This document shows, one piece after another, positions 7,350-14,642 of a DNA stretch of 20,059 bases. How positions within the stretch are numbered: position 1 is the stretch's first letter; the number at the start of each line of letters is the position of its first letter. The notes under the pieces were generated by a model, which worked only from the letters and a program-made list of their open reading frames with translations, was not told where the DNA came from and did no database searches. This stretch comes from Clostridiales bacterium (GTDB lineage: Bacteria; Bacillota; Clostridia; Monoglobales; Monoglobaceae): assembly GCA_016303265.1 (NCBI GenBank), contig JAEDLZ010000018.1, forward strand, positions 1 to 20,059, in the 5' to 3' direction. The position numbers and the translations under genes were made by a program.

Positions 7350-9215
7350 TTATTTATCAAGATAAACCATTAAAACGGCGATGTCTGCCGGTGAAACGCC
7401 TGAAATTCTCGACGCCTGACCTATGGACTGCGGTCTTATTTTGTTAAGTTTTTGCCGCGCCTCAAGACGAAGCCCCGCTATCTTCTCATAGTCAATTCCC
7501 TCGGGGAGCCGTCGCTTTTCAAGGCGGCGGAACTTACTTGCCTGGCTCATTTGCCGCTTGATATAGCCCTCATACTTAACGCTTATTTCCACCTGATTTG
7601 CAACCGAATCGGAAATATCCGCCGGTCTTTCTTTATCAATAACGTCCATAGACGCATAGTCGATTTCGGGGCGTTTGAGAAGGTCCGAAGCATGAATCCC
7701 CGTTGTAATCTCCGAGCTTTTTCGCCCCCTCAGATAGGCATTAACCTCATCTGACGGCGAAAATGTGAGATGGGTCAGCCTTTCCTTCTCCTCCTCGATT
7801 TTCGCCTTCTTATCAAGGAATTTTTTATATCTATCATCCGAAATCAGTCCAAGCTCATGACCTTTTTCGGTAAGTCTGAGGTCCGCATTGTCCTGACGGA
7901 GAAGAAGCCTGTATTCCGAACGGGAGGTCATCATTCTGTACGGTTCGTTTGTTCCCTTTGTAACGAGGTCGTCAATAAGCGTCCCGATATATGCCTCGCT
8001 GCGGTCTAACACAAACGGCCCCTCACCTTTAAGCTTTCTCGCCGCATTTATCCCGGCCATAAGCCCCTGCGCCGCCGCCTCCTCGTAGCCCGAGGTGCCG
8101 TTGAACTGCCCCGCTCCGAAAAGTCCGCCGATATTCTTAAATTCAAGGCTTGCCTTAAGCTGGAGCGGATTTGCACAGTCATATTCTATGGCGTAGGCAT
8201 TCCGCATAACCTGAGCATTTTCAAACCCCGGCAAAGAACGCAGCATTTCAAGCTGAACTTCCTCCGGCATACTGCTCGAAAAGCCCTGAATATACATTTC
8301 ATCCGTATTAAGCCCCATAGGCTCAATAAAAAGCTGATGCCGCCCCTTGTCCTTAAATCTGACAATCTTATCCTCAATAGACGGGCAATAGCGGGGCCCA
8401 ATTCCCTTTATATCTCCTCCGTAAAGAGGGGAACGGCTTATATTGTCAAGAATTATTTTGTGGGTTTTTGCGCAGGTGTAGGTAATATGACACACCGCCT
8501 TATTTTCAAGTTTTCCCTCGGTTTCAAAGGAAAAAGGCGTTATATTTTCATCACCCTCCTGAACCTCAAGGCAAGAAAAATCAATGGAGCTTTTTGCCAC
8601 TCTCGGCGGAGTTCCCGTTTTAAACCGTACAAGCTCCACACCGATATTTTTAAGCGACTGCGAAAGCTCCGTTGCCGGAAATACGCCGTCAGGCCCGCTC
8701 TCCTGAGAAAAATCACCGATAATTATTCTCGATTTCAGATAGGTTCCCGTGCATATAACCGCCGCGCGACACGGAAAGCAAGCTCCTGTCTTAGTGTAAA
8801 CCGCCTTGACGCAATTGTTTTCATCGGTTTCAATACGAACAATTTCGCCCTGACGAAGATGGAGGTTCTCCTGCATTTCGATTGTATGCTTCATAGTTTC
8901 CTTATATCTGTTTCTGTCAATCTGCGCACGCAGAGAATAAACCGCAGGACCTTTGCCGCGGTTGAGTATCCTCGACTGAATAAAGGTCTTGTCTGCCGCA
9001 CGCCCCATCTCACCGCCCAAAGCGTCAATCTCGCAGACGAGATGCCCCTTTGCCGTGCCGCCTATACTTGGGTTGCAGGGCATATTCGCCACGCCGTCAA
9101 GGCTTATGGAAAATAAACAGGTTTTCATCCCCAGTCTTGCCGCCGCAAGCGCCGCCTCAACCCCTGCATGCCCCGCACCGACCACAACGATGTCATAGCT
9201 GTCTGCTGTAAACAA
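7350..9215 (-). CDS. mnmG: tRNA uridine-5-carboxymethylaminomethyl modification enzyme MnmG (GidA)
   Basis: A 621-aa FAD protein of normal family length. The dinucleotide fold starts at once with VVVGAGHAGVEAA (GxGxxG at 13-18). NMPCNPSIGG (44-53) and the conserved Cys in GPRYCPSIEDK, here C277 as in E. coli, are present, as are the second FAD motif GLFGAGQFNGTSGYEEAAAQG and the C-terminal helical region. With MnmE it installs the cmnm5 modification on wobble U34 of several tRNAs. The start is TTG at 9213-9215: no in-frame ATG precedes it, the FAD motif sits at the usual distance, and GGAGGAA lies 7 bases upstream. A 14-bp palindrome (9235-9248) stands just before the RBS. No mnmE is seen in the window. 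Confidence 0.96.
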   Translation of the reverse strand: MFTADSYDIVVVGAGHAGVEAALAAARLGMKTCLFSISLDGVANMPCNPSIGGTAKGHLVCEIDALGGEMGRAADKTFIQSRILNRGKGPAVYSLRAQIDRNRYKETMKHTIEMQENLHLRQGEIVRIETDENNCVKAVYTKTGACFPCRAAVICTGTYLKSRIIIGDFSQESGPDGVFPATELSQSLKNIGVELVRFKTGTPPRVAKSSIDFSCLEVQEGDENITPFSFETEGKLENKAVCHITYTCAKTHKIILDNISRSPLYGGDIKGIGPRYCPSIEDKIVRFKDKGRHQLFIEPMGLNTDEMYIQGFSSSMPEEVQLEMLRSLPGFENAQVMRNAYAIEYDCANPLQLKASLEFKNIGGLFGAGQFNGTSGYEEAAAQGLMAGINAARKLKGEGPFVLDRSEAYIGTLIDDLVTKGTNEPYRMMTSRSEYRLLLRQDNADLRLTEKGHELGLISDDRYKKFLDKKAKIEEEKERLTHLTFSPSDEVNAYLRGRKSSEITTGIHASDLLKRPEIDYASMDVIDKERPADISDSVANQVEISVKYEGYIKRQMSQASKFRRLEKRRLPEGIDYEKIAGLRLEARQKLNKIRPQSIGQASRISGVSPADIAVLMVYLDK

Positions 9216-9221
9216 CGGTAT

Positions 9222-9228
9222 TCCTCCT
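9222..9228 (-). promoter_or_regulatory. Strong RBS that fixes the TTG start of mnmG
   Basis: AGGAGGA on the - strand, 7 bases before TTG (9213-9215). It supports the non-ATG start. Confidence 0.8.
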
Positions 9229-9234
9229 TTCCTC

Positions 9235-9248
9235 TATGTAATTACATA
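9235..9248. repeat. 14-bp palindrome before mnmG
   Basis: TATGTAATTACATA is a perfect palindrome just upstream of the mnmG RBS. It is AT-rich and short, so it could be an operator or chance. Confidence 0.35.
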
Positions 9249-9287
9249 TGCAATATATATTTCAGACGCCGTCAAAATATTTGCTTT

Positions 9288-9486
9288 TTACTTGTCCCAT
9301 CCAATAAAATCAACCTCACCCTTATCCGTTTTGAAGGTTTTGGCCTCATTAAGCCGCGGCTCGGTGCCGAAGGGGATTTTTACCCTCGCTTCACTTTCCG
9401 AAACGGGGAAGGCAATCTTAAACTCCGCCTGTTTTTTAGAATTTAATGTCAAGATGCACATTCCCGATAAGGTACGGTTTTTTCAT
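9288..9486 (-). pseudogene. Small ORF (about 65 aa) split by an apparent +1 frameshift
   Basis: Frame A starts with ATG at 9484-9486, has GGGGGG 6 bases upstream, and reads MKKPYLIGNVHLDIKF before TAA at 9436-9438. From there another frame continues KKQAEFKIAFPVSESEARV and on to GEVDFIGWDK and TAA at 9288-9290, with codon use like the neighbouring genes. Skipping the T of the TAA, which lies next to a run of six A, joins the two into 65 residues. The second frame could also start by itself at ATG 9459-9461 (57 aa), but its SD is poor. The alternating polar/apolar residues suggest beta strands. I recognise no family. It lies between the HIT gene's hairpin and mnmG, so cotranscription with mnmG is possible. 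A sequencing error, a recent mutation or programmed frameshifting cannot be told apart here. Confidence 0.5.
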
Positions 9487-9550
9487 AACGCGCCCCCCGA
9501 CAAGCGCCTTTTATTTCCCCGGCTCTAAGTCTTTTCATATCAAATCGGCA

Positions 9551-9585
9551 ACAAAGGGAGACCGCCTGAGCGACCCTCCCTTTGT
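9551..9585 (-). terminator. Hairpin after the HIT gene
   Basis: ACAAAGGGAG (9551-9560) pairs exactly with CTCCCTTTGT (9576-9585), with an inner CGC/GCG stem. It starts 8 bases after the HIT stop on the - strand. The following T-run is poor, so termination may be partial and allow read-through to the small ORF and mnmG. Confidence 0.65.
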
Positions 9586-9592
9586 GTTAATA

Positions 9593-9952
9593 TTAGCCCG
9601 GAGGCCACTGAAGACTTCTTCCGGCAAGCAGATGAAAATGCAGATGTCCAACTGTCTGACCTCCGTCATTCCCGCAATTGTTGACAATGCGGTACCCGTT
9701 TTCCGCAAAGCCTTCCATTCTTGCAATTTTTGCCGCAGCGGCAAAAACCGCCCCCACAACTTTGGAGTTTTCCTCGTCTATCTCGTTTGTTGACGCAATA
9801 TGCGTCTTAGGAACAATAATAATATGCTGAGGAGCCTGCGGCTCTATGTCGCGAAACGCATAAACCTCGTCATTTTCATATACCGCCGCTGACGGAATTT
9901 CGCCCTTTATTATTTTGCAAAAAAGGCAATTTTCATCAGTATTATAACTCAT
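9593..9952 (-). CDS. HIT-family (histidine triad) nucleotide hydrolase/transferase
   Basis: A 119-aa protein of typical HINT size. N-terminal CLFCKIIKGEIP (C9 and C12, zinc-type Cys pair), AFRDIEPQAPQHIIIVPK (32-49), and the active-site triad VGHLHFHLLAGR with H103, H105 and H107 (HxHxH). HINT proteins hydrolyse AMP-lysine and other phosphoramidates, including aminoacyl-adenylates released by tRNA synthetases. That fits its position 14 bases after alaS in the same transcription unit (the link to alaS is inference from known HINT chemistry). The start at 9952 follows GGGTGAAG at a suitable distance. A strong hairpin follows the stop. Confidence 0.95.
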   Translation of the reverse strand: MSYNTDENCLFCKIIKGEIPSAAVYENDEVYAFRDIEPQAPQHIIIVPKTHIASTNEIDEENSKVVGAVFAAAAKIARMEGFAENGYRIVNNCGNDGGQTVGHLHFHLLAGRSLQWPPG

Positions 9953-9966
9953 TTTCTCTTCACCCT

Positions 9967-12585
9967 TTAGATTAAATCTTTGACAATTGCAAGAGCCTCG
10001 TCAATCTTTGACGCATCGCGGCCGCCCGCCTGCGCGTTGTCCGGCTTTCCGCCGCCGCCGCCGCCGGTCACCTTGGCAACCTCACGAATAATATTGCCCG
10101 CATGGACGCCCTTTTCAACCGCCGCTTTTGTCGCCATTGCAATAATGTTGACCTTGCCGCCCTCATCGGACGCAAGCACGATAATGCCGCACTCCACTTT
10201 CTGCTTAAGGCTGTCGCCAACATTCCTGAGCGCATTCATATCAAGGCCGTCGTCCATTTTCTTGGTAATAACCTTTATCCCCTTGACCTCGGCTGCGTCA
10301 GACAGGACATTCCCGATTGAGCCCTGCGCCATCTTGTTCTTAAGGCTTTCAATTTCGCGCTTTGCCTCTTTAAGCTCCTCAGGAAGCGCCGCCGCCTTTA
10401 AAGCGACCTCACCCGGGTTTGTCTTAAGTGCTGACGCAACGGCGTTTATTGTATCTTCACTTTTCTTGATAAGCTCCAAAACGCCCATTCCCGTAACGGC
10501 CTCAATTCGCCTTACGCCTGCCGCAACGCCGCTTTCGGAAATAATCTTGAAAAGTCCCACATTTCCGGTGTTTGCCACATGAGTACCGCCGCAAAATTCT
10601 ATGCTGTAATCGCCCATTTTGACAATTCGAACCGTTGCGCCGTATTTCTCGCCAAACAGTGCAGTTGCGCCAAGCTTCTTCGCCTCTTCAATCGGTGCTT
10701 CAAAGTTGTCAACGGGAATACACTTCATAATAACCTCGTTGACCTCTTTTTCCACTTTTTCAAGTTCCTCTGCCGTCATGGCGGAGAAATGAGAAAAGTC
10801 AAATCTCATTCTGTCCTCGGAAACATAAGAACCCGCCTGAGCAACATGGTTGCCGAGGATATTTTTAAGCGCCGCCTGGAGCAGGTGTGCCGCCGAATGG
10901 TTGCGCCTTATGGCATCTCGTCTGTATGTGTCAATTTTCGTATGTGCTAAGTCGCCGGCGCAGACTGTTCCGCTCGCAACAACCGCCTTGTGCAGGAACT
11001 TTCCGTTCTGCTTTTTAACATCCGAAACCTTTAAAACAAAGCCGTCGCCGCTAATTTCACCGCTGTCGCCCACCTGACCGCCGCTTTCGGCATAAAATGC
11101 CGTTCTGTCAAGAACAAGAATAACCTCATCACCCTCGCAGGCAGTCTGAACAAGAGCGTTATCCTTTGCGATTGCAATAATTTTGCCGTCCGTTTCAGTC
11201 TTTTCGTAGCCCTCAAAAACCGTCGCTTCCTTGATTGTTGCAAAAACATCCTCGTCCCAGGCAGCGTCCTCCATATCGCCTCTGGCAGACCTTGCCCTTT
11301 CCTTTTGCTTGTCCATAAGGGCGGTAAAGCCCTTTTCGTCAATTTCGATTCCCGCCTCTTCGGCAATTTCCCTTGTCAGGTCAATCGGGAATCCGTAAGT
11401 ATCATAGAGCTTGAATGCCTTTTCGCCGTCAAGCAGATTTTTCCCGCTCTTTTTAATCTCGTCTATATATTCGTTTAAGATAACAAGCCCCTGGTCGATT
11501 GTTTCCGCAAAACGCTCCTCCTCGTTCCTGATTACCTTTTCGATATACTCAAACTTCTCTTCAAGCTCAGGGTATGCACCCTTGGACTCCTCCATAACGA
11601 CCTTGGCAATTTTGTATAAGAACGAACCGCCTATACCCAAAAGTCTGCCATGTCTTGCGGCACGGCGAAGAAGTCTTCTTAAAACATAGCCTCTGCCCTC
11701 ATTTGACGGGAGCACCCCGTCGGACACCAGAAATACCGTACTTCTGATGTGGTCTGTTATAACACGGAGAGAAATGTCCGTCTTTTCCTCCCTGCCGTAT
11801 TCAACATTTGCAATTTCTGCCGCATAGTCAAGCACCCGGCGGATTGTGTCGACCTCAAAAATCGATGTCACGCCCTGCATAATGCACGCCATTCTTTCAA
11901 GGCCCATACCCGTGTCGATATTGGGATGCGCAAGCCTGTTATACACGCCATTTTCGTCTTTATCGAATTGGGTAAACACCAAATTCCAGAACTCAACATA
12001 TCTGTCGCACTCACAGCCAACGCCGCAATCGGGTGAGCCGCAGCCGTATTCCTCGCCTCTGTCAAAGTAAATTTCAGAGCACGGCCCGCAGGGTCCCGTT
12101 CCTATTTCCCAGAAGTTGTCCTCTTTGCCTAAATAAACTATCCTGTCAGGGCTGACGCCAACCTCTTTTGTCCAAATGTCAACCGCCTCTTTGTCATCCT
12201 CGTACACGCTGACCCAAAGACGGTCGACCGGAATTTCAAGAACCTTTGTTATAAACTCCCATGCCCACGCAGTCGCTTCATGCTTGAAATAGTCACCGAA
12301 CGAAAAATTACCCATCATTTCAAAAAATGTACCGTGACGGGCAGTTTTACCCACACGCTCAATATCGGGCGTTCTGATACATTTTTGGCAGGTTGTAACT
12401 CTTTTTCTCGGCGGAACCTCTTTCCCCGTAAAATATGGCTTAAGCGGTGCCATGCCTGCGTTAATAAGAAGTAAACTTGCATCATTTTGGGGAACAAGAG
12501 GAAAGGACGGAAGCCTCAAATGCCCCTTGCTCTCGAAAAACGCAAGATATTTTTCACGAATTTCATTTAATCCCATTTTTTCCAT
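9967..12585 (-). CDS. alaS: Alanyl-tRNA synthetase
   Basis: A complete 872-aa AlaS. The class II catalytic core opens with FFESKGHLRLPSFPLVPQND (16-35), then motif-2 region RHGTFFEMMGNFSFGDYFKH (83-102), and NIDTGMGLERM (222-232). The editing domain has its zinc ligands H563, H567 (HSAAH) and C665, H669 (CGGTH). The C-terminal C-Ala domain has the glycine run GGGGGGKPDNAQAGG near residue 845. It charges tRNA-Ala and clears Ser/Gly mischarging in trans and cis. The start is the first ATG, with AAGGTG 7-8 bases upstream; M4 is a less likely alternative. A consensus promoter lies about 50 bases upstream. No T-box leader is present, since the leader is only about 40 bases long. The HIT gene follows in the same unit. 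Confidence 0.98.
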   Translation of the reverse strand: MEKMGLNEIREKYLAFFESKGHLRLPSFPLVPQNDASLLLINAGMAPLKPYFTGKEVPPRKRVTTCQKCIRTPDIERVGKTARHGTFFEMMGNFSFGDYFKHEATAWAWEFITKVLEIPVDRLWVSVYEDDKEAVDIWTKEVGVSPDRIVYLGKEDNFWEIGTGPCGPCSEIYFDRGEEYGCGSPDCGVGCECDRYVEFWNLVFTQFDKDENGVYNRLAHPNIDTGMGLERMACIMQGVTSIFEVDTIRRVLDYAAEIANVEYGREEKTDISLRVITDHIRSTVFLVSDGVLPSNEGRGYVLRRLLRRAARHGRLLGIGGSFLYKIAKVVMEESKGAYPELEEKFEYIEKVIRNEEERFAETIDQGLVILNEYIDEIKKSGKNLLDGEKAFKLYDTYGFPIDLTREIAEEAGIEIDEKGFTALMDKQKERARSARGDMEDAAWDEDVFATIKEATVFEGYEKTETDGKIIAIAKDNALVQTACEGDEVILVLDRTAFYAESGGQVGDSGEISGDGFVLKVSDVKKQNGKFLHKAVVASGTVCAGDLAHTKIDTYRRDAIRRNHSAAHLLQAALKNILGNHVAQAGSYVSEDRMRFDFSHFSAMTAEELEKVEKEVNEVIMKCIPVDNFEAPIEEAKKLGATALFGEKYGATVRIVKMGDYSIEFCGGTHVANTGNVGLFKIISESGVAAGVRRIEAVTGMGVLELIKKSEDTINAVASALKTNPGEVALKAAALPEELKEAKREIESLKNKMAQGSIGNVLSDAAEVKGIKVITKKMDDGLDMNALRNVGDSLKQKVECGIIVLASDEGGKVNIIAMATKAAVEKGVHAGNIIREVAKVTGGGGGGKPDNAQAGGRDASKIDEALAIVKDLI

Positions 12586-12631
12586 AAAAGTACACCTTCA
12601 TTCAATGTTTTCGCATAATACACTAACCCAA

Positions 12632-12660
12632 ATTATATCAGCAAAATCCCTATTCGTCAA
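12632..12660 (-). promoter_or_regulatory. Sigma-A promoter of alaS
   Basis: Read on the - strand: -35 TTGACG (12655-12660), 17-bp spacer, -10 TATAAT (12632-12637). The predicted leader is too short for a T-box. Confidence 0.88.
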
Positions 12661-12666
12661 GGTTAT

Positions 12667-12791
12667 GCCGCAAATTTTATTGATTTTATTGATTTTTCAT
12701 TCTGCTCATTCCGCCATAATTTTTATTGATTTTTTATTCTGCCGCATCCTGTGCCGCCGCAATTTTTCTTGACTTTTCATCTGCGGCAAAG
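12667..12791. repeat. Three degenerate repeats of about 40 bp
   Basis: Three successive blocks begin near 12667, 12711 and 12753. Each has a CCGC-rich start, an AATTTT stretch, TTGA, a T-rich run and then TTC/TTCTG-CTGC. Lengths are about 44, 42 and 39 bases and similarity is loose. They lie upstream of the alaS promoter and next to the REP-like sequences. No gene is seen. Confidence 0.4.
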
Positions 12792-12813
12792 ATGTTCTGC
12801 GCACAATACGGCA

Positions 12814-12845
12814 CGGTATTGTAGGGGCGATTCATGAATCGCCCG
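12814..12845. repeat. REP-like palindromic sequence, solo copy
   Basis: The block opens with CGGTATTGTAGGGG and contains GGGCGATTCATGAATCGCCC (12825-12844), a perfect 20-bp palindrome. The same 14-base opening recurs at 12894-12907 in the next element. GTAGGGGCGA..TCGCCC repeats of this kind are common, RAYT-associated dispersed repeats (from memory). A 7-bp inverted copy ACAATAC precedes it at 12803-12809. Confidence 0.8.
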
Positions 12846-12875
12846 CTTTTTATCATTTTTAGAAAACCTACTATT

Positions 12876-13109
12876 TTACCAATAACAGATCGACGGTATT
12901 GTAGGGGACGATGCCCCCATCGTCCCGTGAAGAAATATAATCAGATGTATGTGATTTGGCATAATAATATATTTATCAACTGTTACATTTTTGTATTTAC
13001 TGTTTATTTTATTTATATATTTATCGCATATCAAACCATAATTCGATATGCGATTTTTCGGGACGATGTAGGCATCGTCCCCTACAACAAAAGGCAGAAA
13101 CGAAATCAA
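12876..13109 (-). pseudogene. Internal fragment of a REP-associated tyrosine transposase (RAYT, IS200-like Y1 family)
   Basis: The - strand frame of 77 codons includes VDKYIIMPNHIHLIIFL, the HxH metal-binding strand of Y1/RAYT transposases, preceded by a helix-like segment NYGLICDKYINKINSKYK. The flanking REP hairpins are read in frame as GDDAYIVP upstream and GTMGASSPTI downstream, which are common segments in full-length clostridial RAYTs (from memory). The catalytic tyrosine helix, the true N-terminus and everything past GTMGASSP are missing, and no RBS precedes it. It is therefore a remnant or a mobilised internal piece, not a working transposase. Confidence 0.75.
12893..13087. mobile_element. 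REP-bounded small element (non-autonomous, REPIN/MITE-like) carrying a RAYT fragment
   Basis: The outer ends are inverted: TTGTAGGGGACGATG (12899-12913) and its reverse complement at 13073-13087. Each end continues into its own hairpin, GGGACGATG paired with CATCGTCCC, with loops CCCC (left) and TAGG (right). Over 29 bases the two ends differ at only two positions. The inner 130 bp hold transposase-derived coding sequence and a 10-bp inverted repeat (13023-13032 with 13045-13054). Total length is about 189 bp. No clear target-site duplication is visible. Confidence 0.75.
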
Positions 13110-13124
13110 TCGTTTCTGCCTTTT
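13089..13124. terminator. Strong 15-bp hairpin terminator, probably ending the surface-protein transcript
   Basis: AAAAGGCAGAAACGA (13089-13103) pairs exactly with TCGTTTCTGCCTTTT (13110-13124) around a 6-base loop. The A/T ends give a U-rich 3' side in either direction. On the - strand it is about 75 bases after the 55-aa gene's stop. A smaller hairpin (CGGCAC/GTGCCG, 13141-13163) lies between. Confidence 0.85.
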
Positions 13125-13197
13125 GAATTACTGTCCTTAACGGCACATTCCTTACCCGTGCCGCTTTAAATCACATATTGTCTGAAATCAAATCCGA

Positions 13198-13365
13198 TTA
13201 GATGCTGAAAGAATCGTTCCAATCTGAATTCCATGTTGTAACAACATCAACGCCTGTATCGCTCTTGAAAGTATCTTCTGAAACGAGAGCAGAGCTTGCT
13301 GTGATAACATCCTCAACATCGAACTTTGTAAGCTCAACTGTAGGCATCTCATATAACTTTTTCAT
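13198..13365 (-). CDS. 55-aa small protein, function unknown (type MKK..E.P.VE...F..EDVITAS)
   Basis: ATG at 13363-13365 with AAAGGTG 8 bases upstream; TAA at 13198-13200. The N-terminal half reads MKKLYEMPTVELTKFDVEDV, then ITASSALVSEDTFKSD, and it ends in an acidic, aromatic tail TTWNSDWNDSFSI. There is no signal peptide and no membrane segment. The N-terminal pattern resembles many short unnamed proteins of gut Clostridia that share this YE-P-hydrophobic-F-x-x-EDVI-S layout (from memory). It follows the 407-aa secreted protein by 53 bases with its own RBS and precedes a strong terminator, so it is very likely the last gene of that unit. Its codon use matches the secreted protein. A RiPP-precursor-like role is imaginable, but no modification enzyme is in the window. 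Confidence 0.85.
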   Translation of the reverse strand: MKKLYEMPTVELTKFDVEDVITASSALVSEDTFKSDTGVDVVTTWNSDWNDSFSI

Positions 13366-13418
13366 AATTATATCACCTTTCTGAAATATTTTAGGATTAA
13401 ACTCAATTATCCTTCAGA

Positions 13419-14642
13419 TTACTCCCCTGTTACAGTAAAGTTAACTGTAGCAGTTGCAGCTGTACCGTAAGTATATGCGTCGTCCTTAAGAATATAAGGT
13501 CTTACAACCATCTTAATATCCGTTCCTGCAAGGCCTGCGGGAATATTACGGATAGCAGCCTTGATTGTGTATGCGCCTTCACCAAGAAATGCGCCTTCTT
13601 TGTAAGCATTTGCAACTGTAGCGGTTTCTACTGTTAATTCATTGCTGCCAAGAACAACCTCCGGAATGAAGAGAACGCCTGCGCCTGTGATAGAACCGGC
13701 ATTGGAGAATGAAGCTGATGTAGCGAAAGCATTGTCATACTTCTTACCTGTTCTGTCGCCGTTTATAATTTCAACACCGCTTGTGTCGCCTGTAACAACA
13801 TTATCTATAACCGGCTCTTTCTCAGGCTCTTCTGCTGTACCCAATGTAATTGTTTCCGGGTGCCAGTAAGCAAATGTATCCGTAAGGAACTCTGCCCCGT
13901 CTGTACCGGTTTGCTGATCAGCGTTATAGTTATTTAAAAGTACAACGCCGGAAGCTTTTGATGCATATGTGGGATCATTAACCTTCAAAACGGTTCCCGG
14001 TTTAGCATATATTAAAAATGTTACAACATTTTCAACGCTTGCATTTTCAATTGTACCGGTTGACTGCGGATAAGAAGACTTCGCAGAAGTGCCGTAGAAT
14101 TCAAACTTTATTGTTTTTGCATCTTTATCGTTAGCATTTTTGAAATAATCAGCATCATTAGCATCCTCATATAAGTCTGTCTCTAAGAAATCGCAGAATA
14201 AATACTTGTCATCAGAGCTTAATACAAAGTTTATATCACTAATAGCATAGCCGGAATAATTAGTTTTAGCGCCAACCTTCTTTGATGACTTTACAAGTGT
14301 GCCGAGATTTTCCATGGAAACGGTAACCATGTAACCATAGTCCTTCCATTCACTTGGAACCTCATAGCCTAAATCATCGAATTCTGCCTCTGCTACACCA
14401 AAATATTCACAAACTTCTTTAGCGGTCATTGCCTGAACATCAAAGTTCATTATAACACCATTCGGATCAGGTGCAACACCGGCACGAGCCTGGTCTTCTT
14501 TAAAAAATGCTGCACTTGTACCATTCTGTACATAATCTTCATACCCTTCCGGAGCAGCAAAAGCTGTCATGCCGAAAGCGGATACAATGGTTGCTACCAT
14601 TGCCACTGTCAAAAGCAATGATAATACTCTTTTTGCTTTCAT
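13419..14642 (-). CDS. Secreted extracellular protein of unknown function
   Basis: A 407-aa protein with a textbook signal peptide: KAKR, then hydrophobic LSLLLTVAMVATIVSAFGM, and an AFA|AP cleavage site near residue 29. The mature part is acidic and rich in Val, Thr, Asn and Gly, consistent with beta-sandwich domains: an N-terminal part up to about 250 with ISDINFVLSSDDKYLFCDF and FLIYAKPGTVLKVNDPTY, a short linker EEPEKEPVI, and a C-terminal Ig-like part ending TYGTAATATVNFTVTGE. There is no SLH, dockerin, LPXTG or other anchor, so it is either released or held by partners. AGGAG lies 8 bases before the ATG. Candidate promoters are at 15084-15112 (with a leader of about 430 nt) and near 14731. 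I cannot assign a family. Confidence 0.88.
   Translation of the reverse strand: MKAKRVLSLLLTVAMVATIVSAFGMTAFAAPEGYEDYVQNGTSAAFFKEDQARAGVAPDPNGVIMNFDVQAMTAKEVCEYFGVAEAEFDDLGYEVPSEWKDYGYMVTVSMENLGTLVKSSKKVGAKTNYSGYAISDINFVLSSDDKYLFCDFLETDLYEDANDADYFKNANDKDAKTIKFEFYGTSAKSSYPQSTGTIENASVENVVTFLIYAKPGTVLKVNDPTYASKASGVVLLNNYNADQQTGTDGAEFLTDTFAYWHPETITLGTAEEPEKEPVIDNVVTGDTSGVEIINGDRTGKKYDNAFATSASFSNAGSITGAGVLFIPEVVLGSNELTVETATVANAYKEGAFLGEGAYTIKAAIRNIPAGLAGTDIKMVVRPYILKDDAYTYGTAATATVNFTVTGE

Noticed and set aside
8337..9116. 259-codon + strand frame
   Set aside because: Antisense shadow of mnmG with no RBS and no plausible protein features.
12586..12631. T-box leader before alaS
   Set aside because: The predicted transcript start leaves only about 40 bases before the ATG, too short for a T-box, and no AGGGUGG-type motif is seen.
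13198..13365. RiPP precursor peptide with a biosynthetic cluster
   Set aside because: Leader-like N-terminus only. No radical SAM, LanM, YcaO or peptidase-transporter gene is near, so a cluster is not supported.
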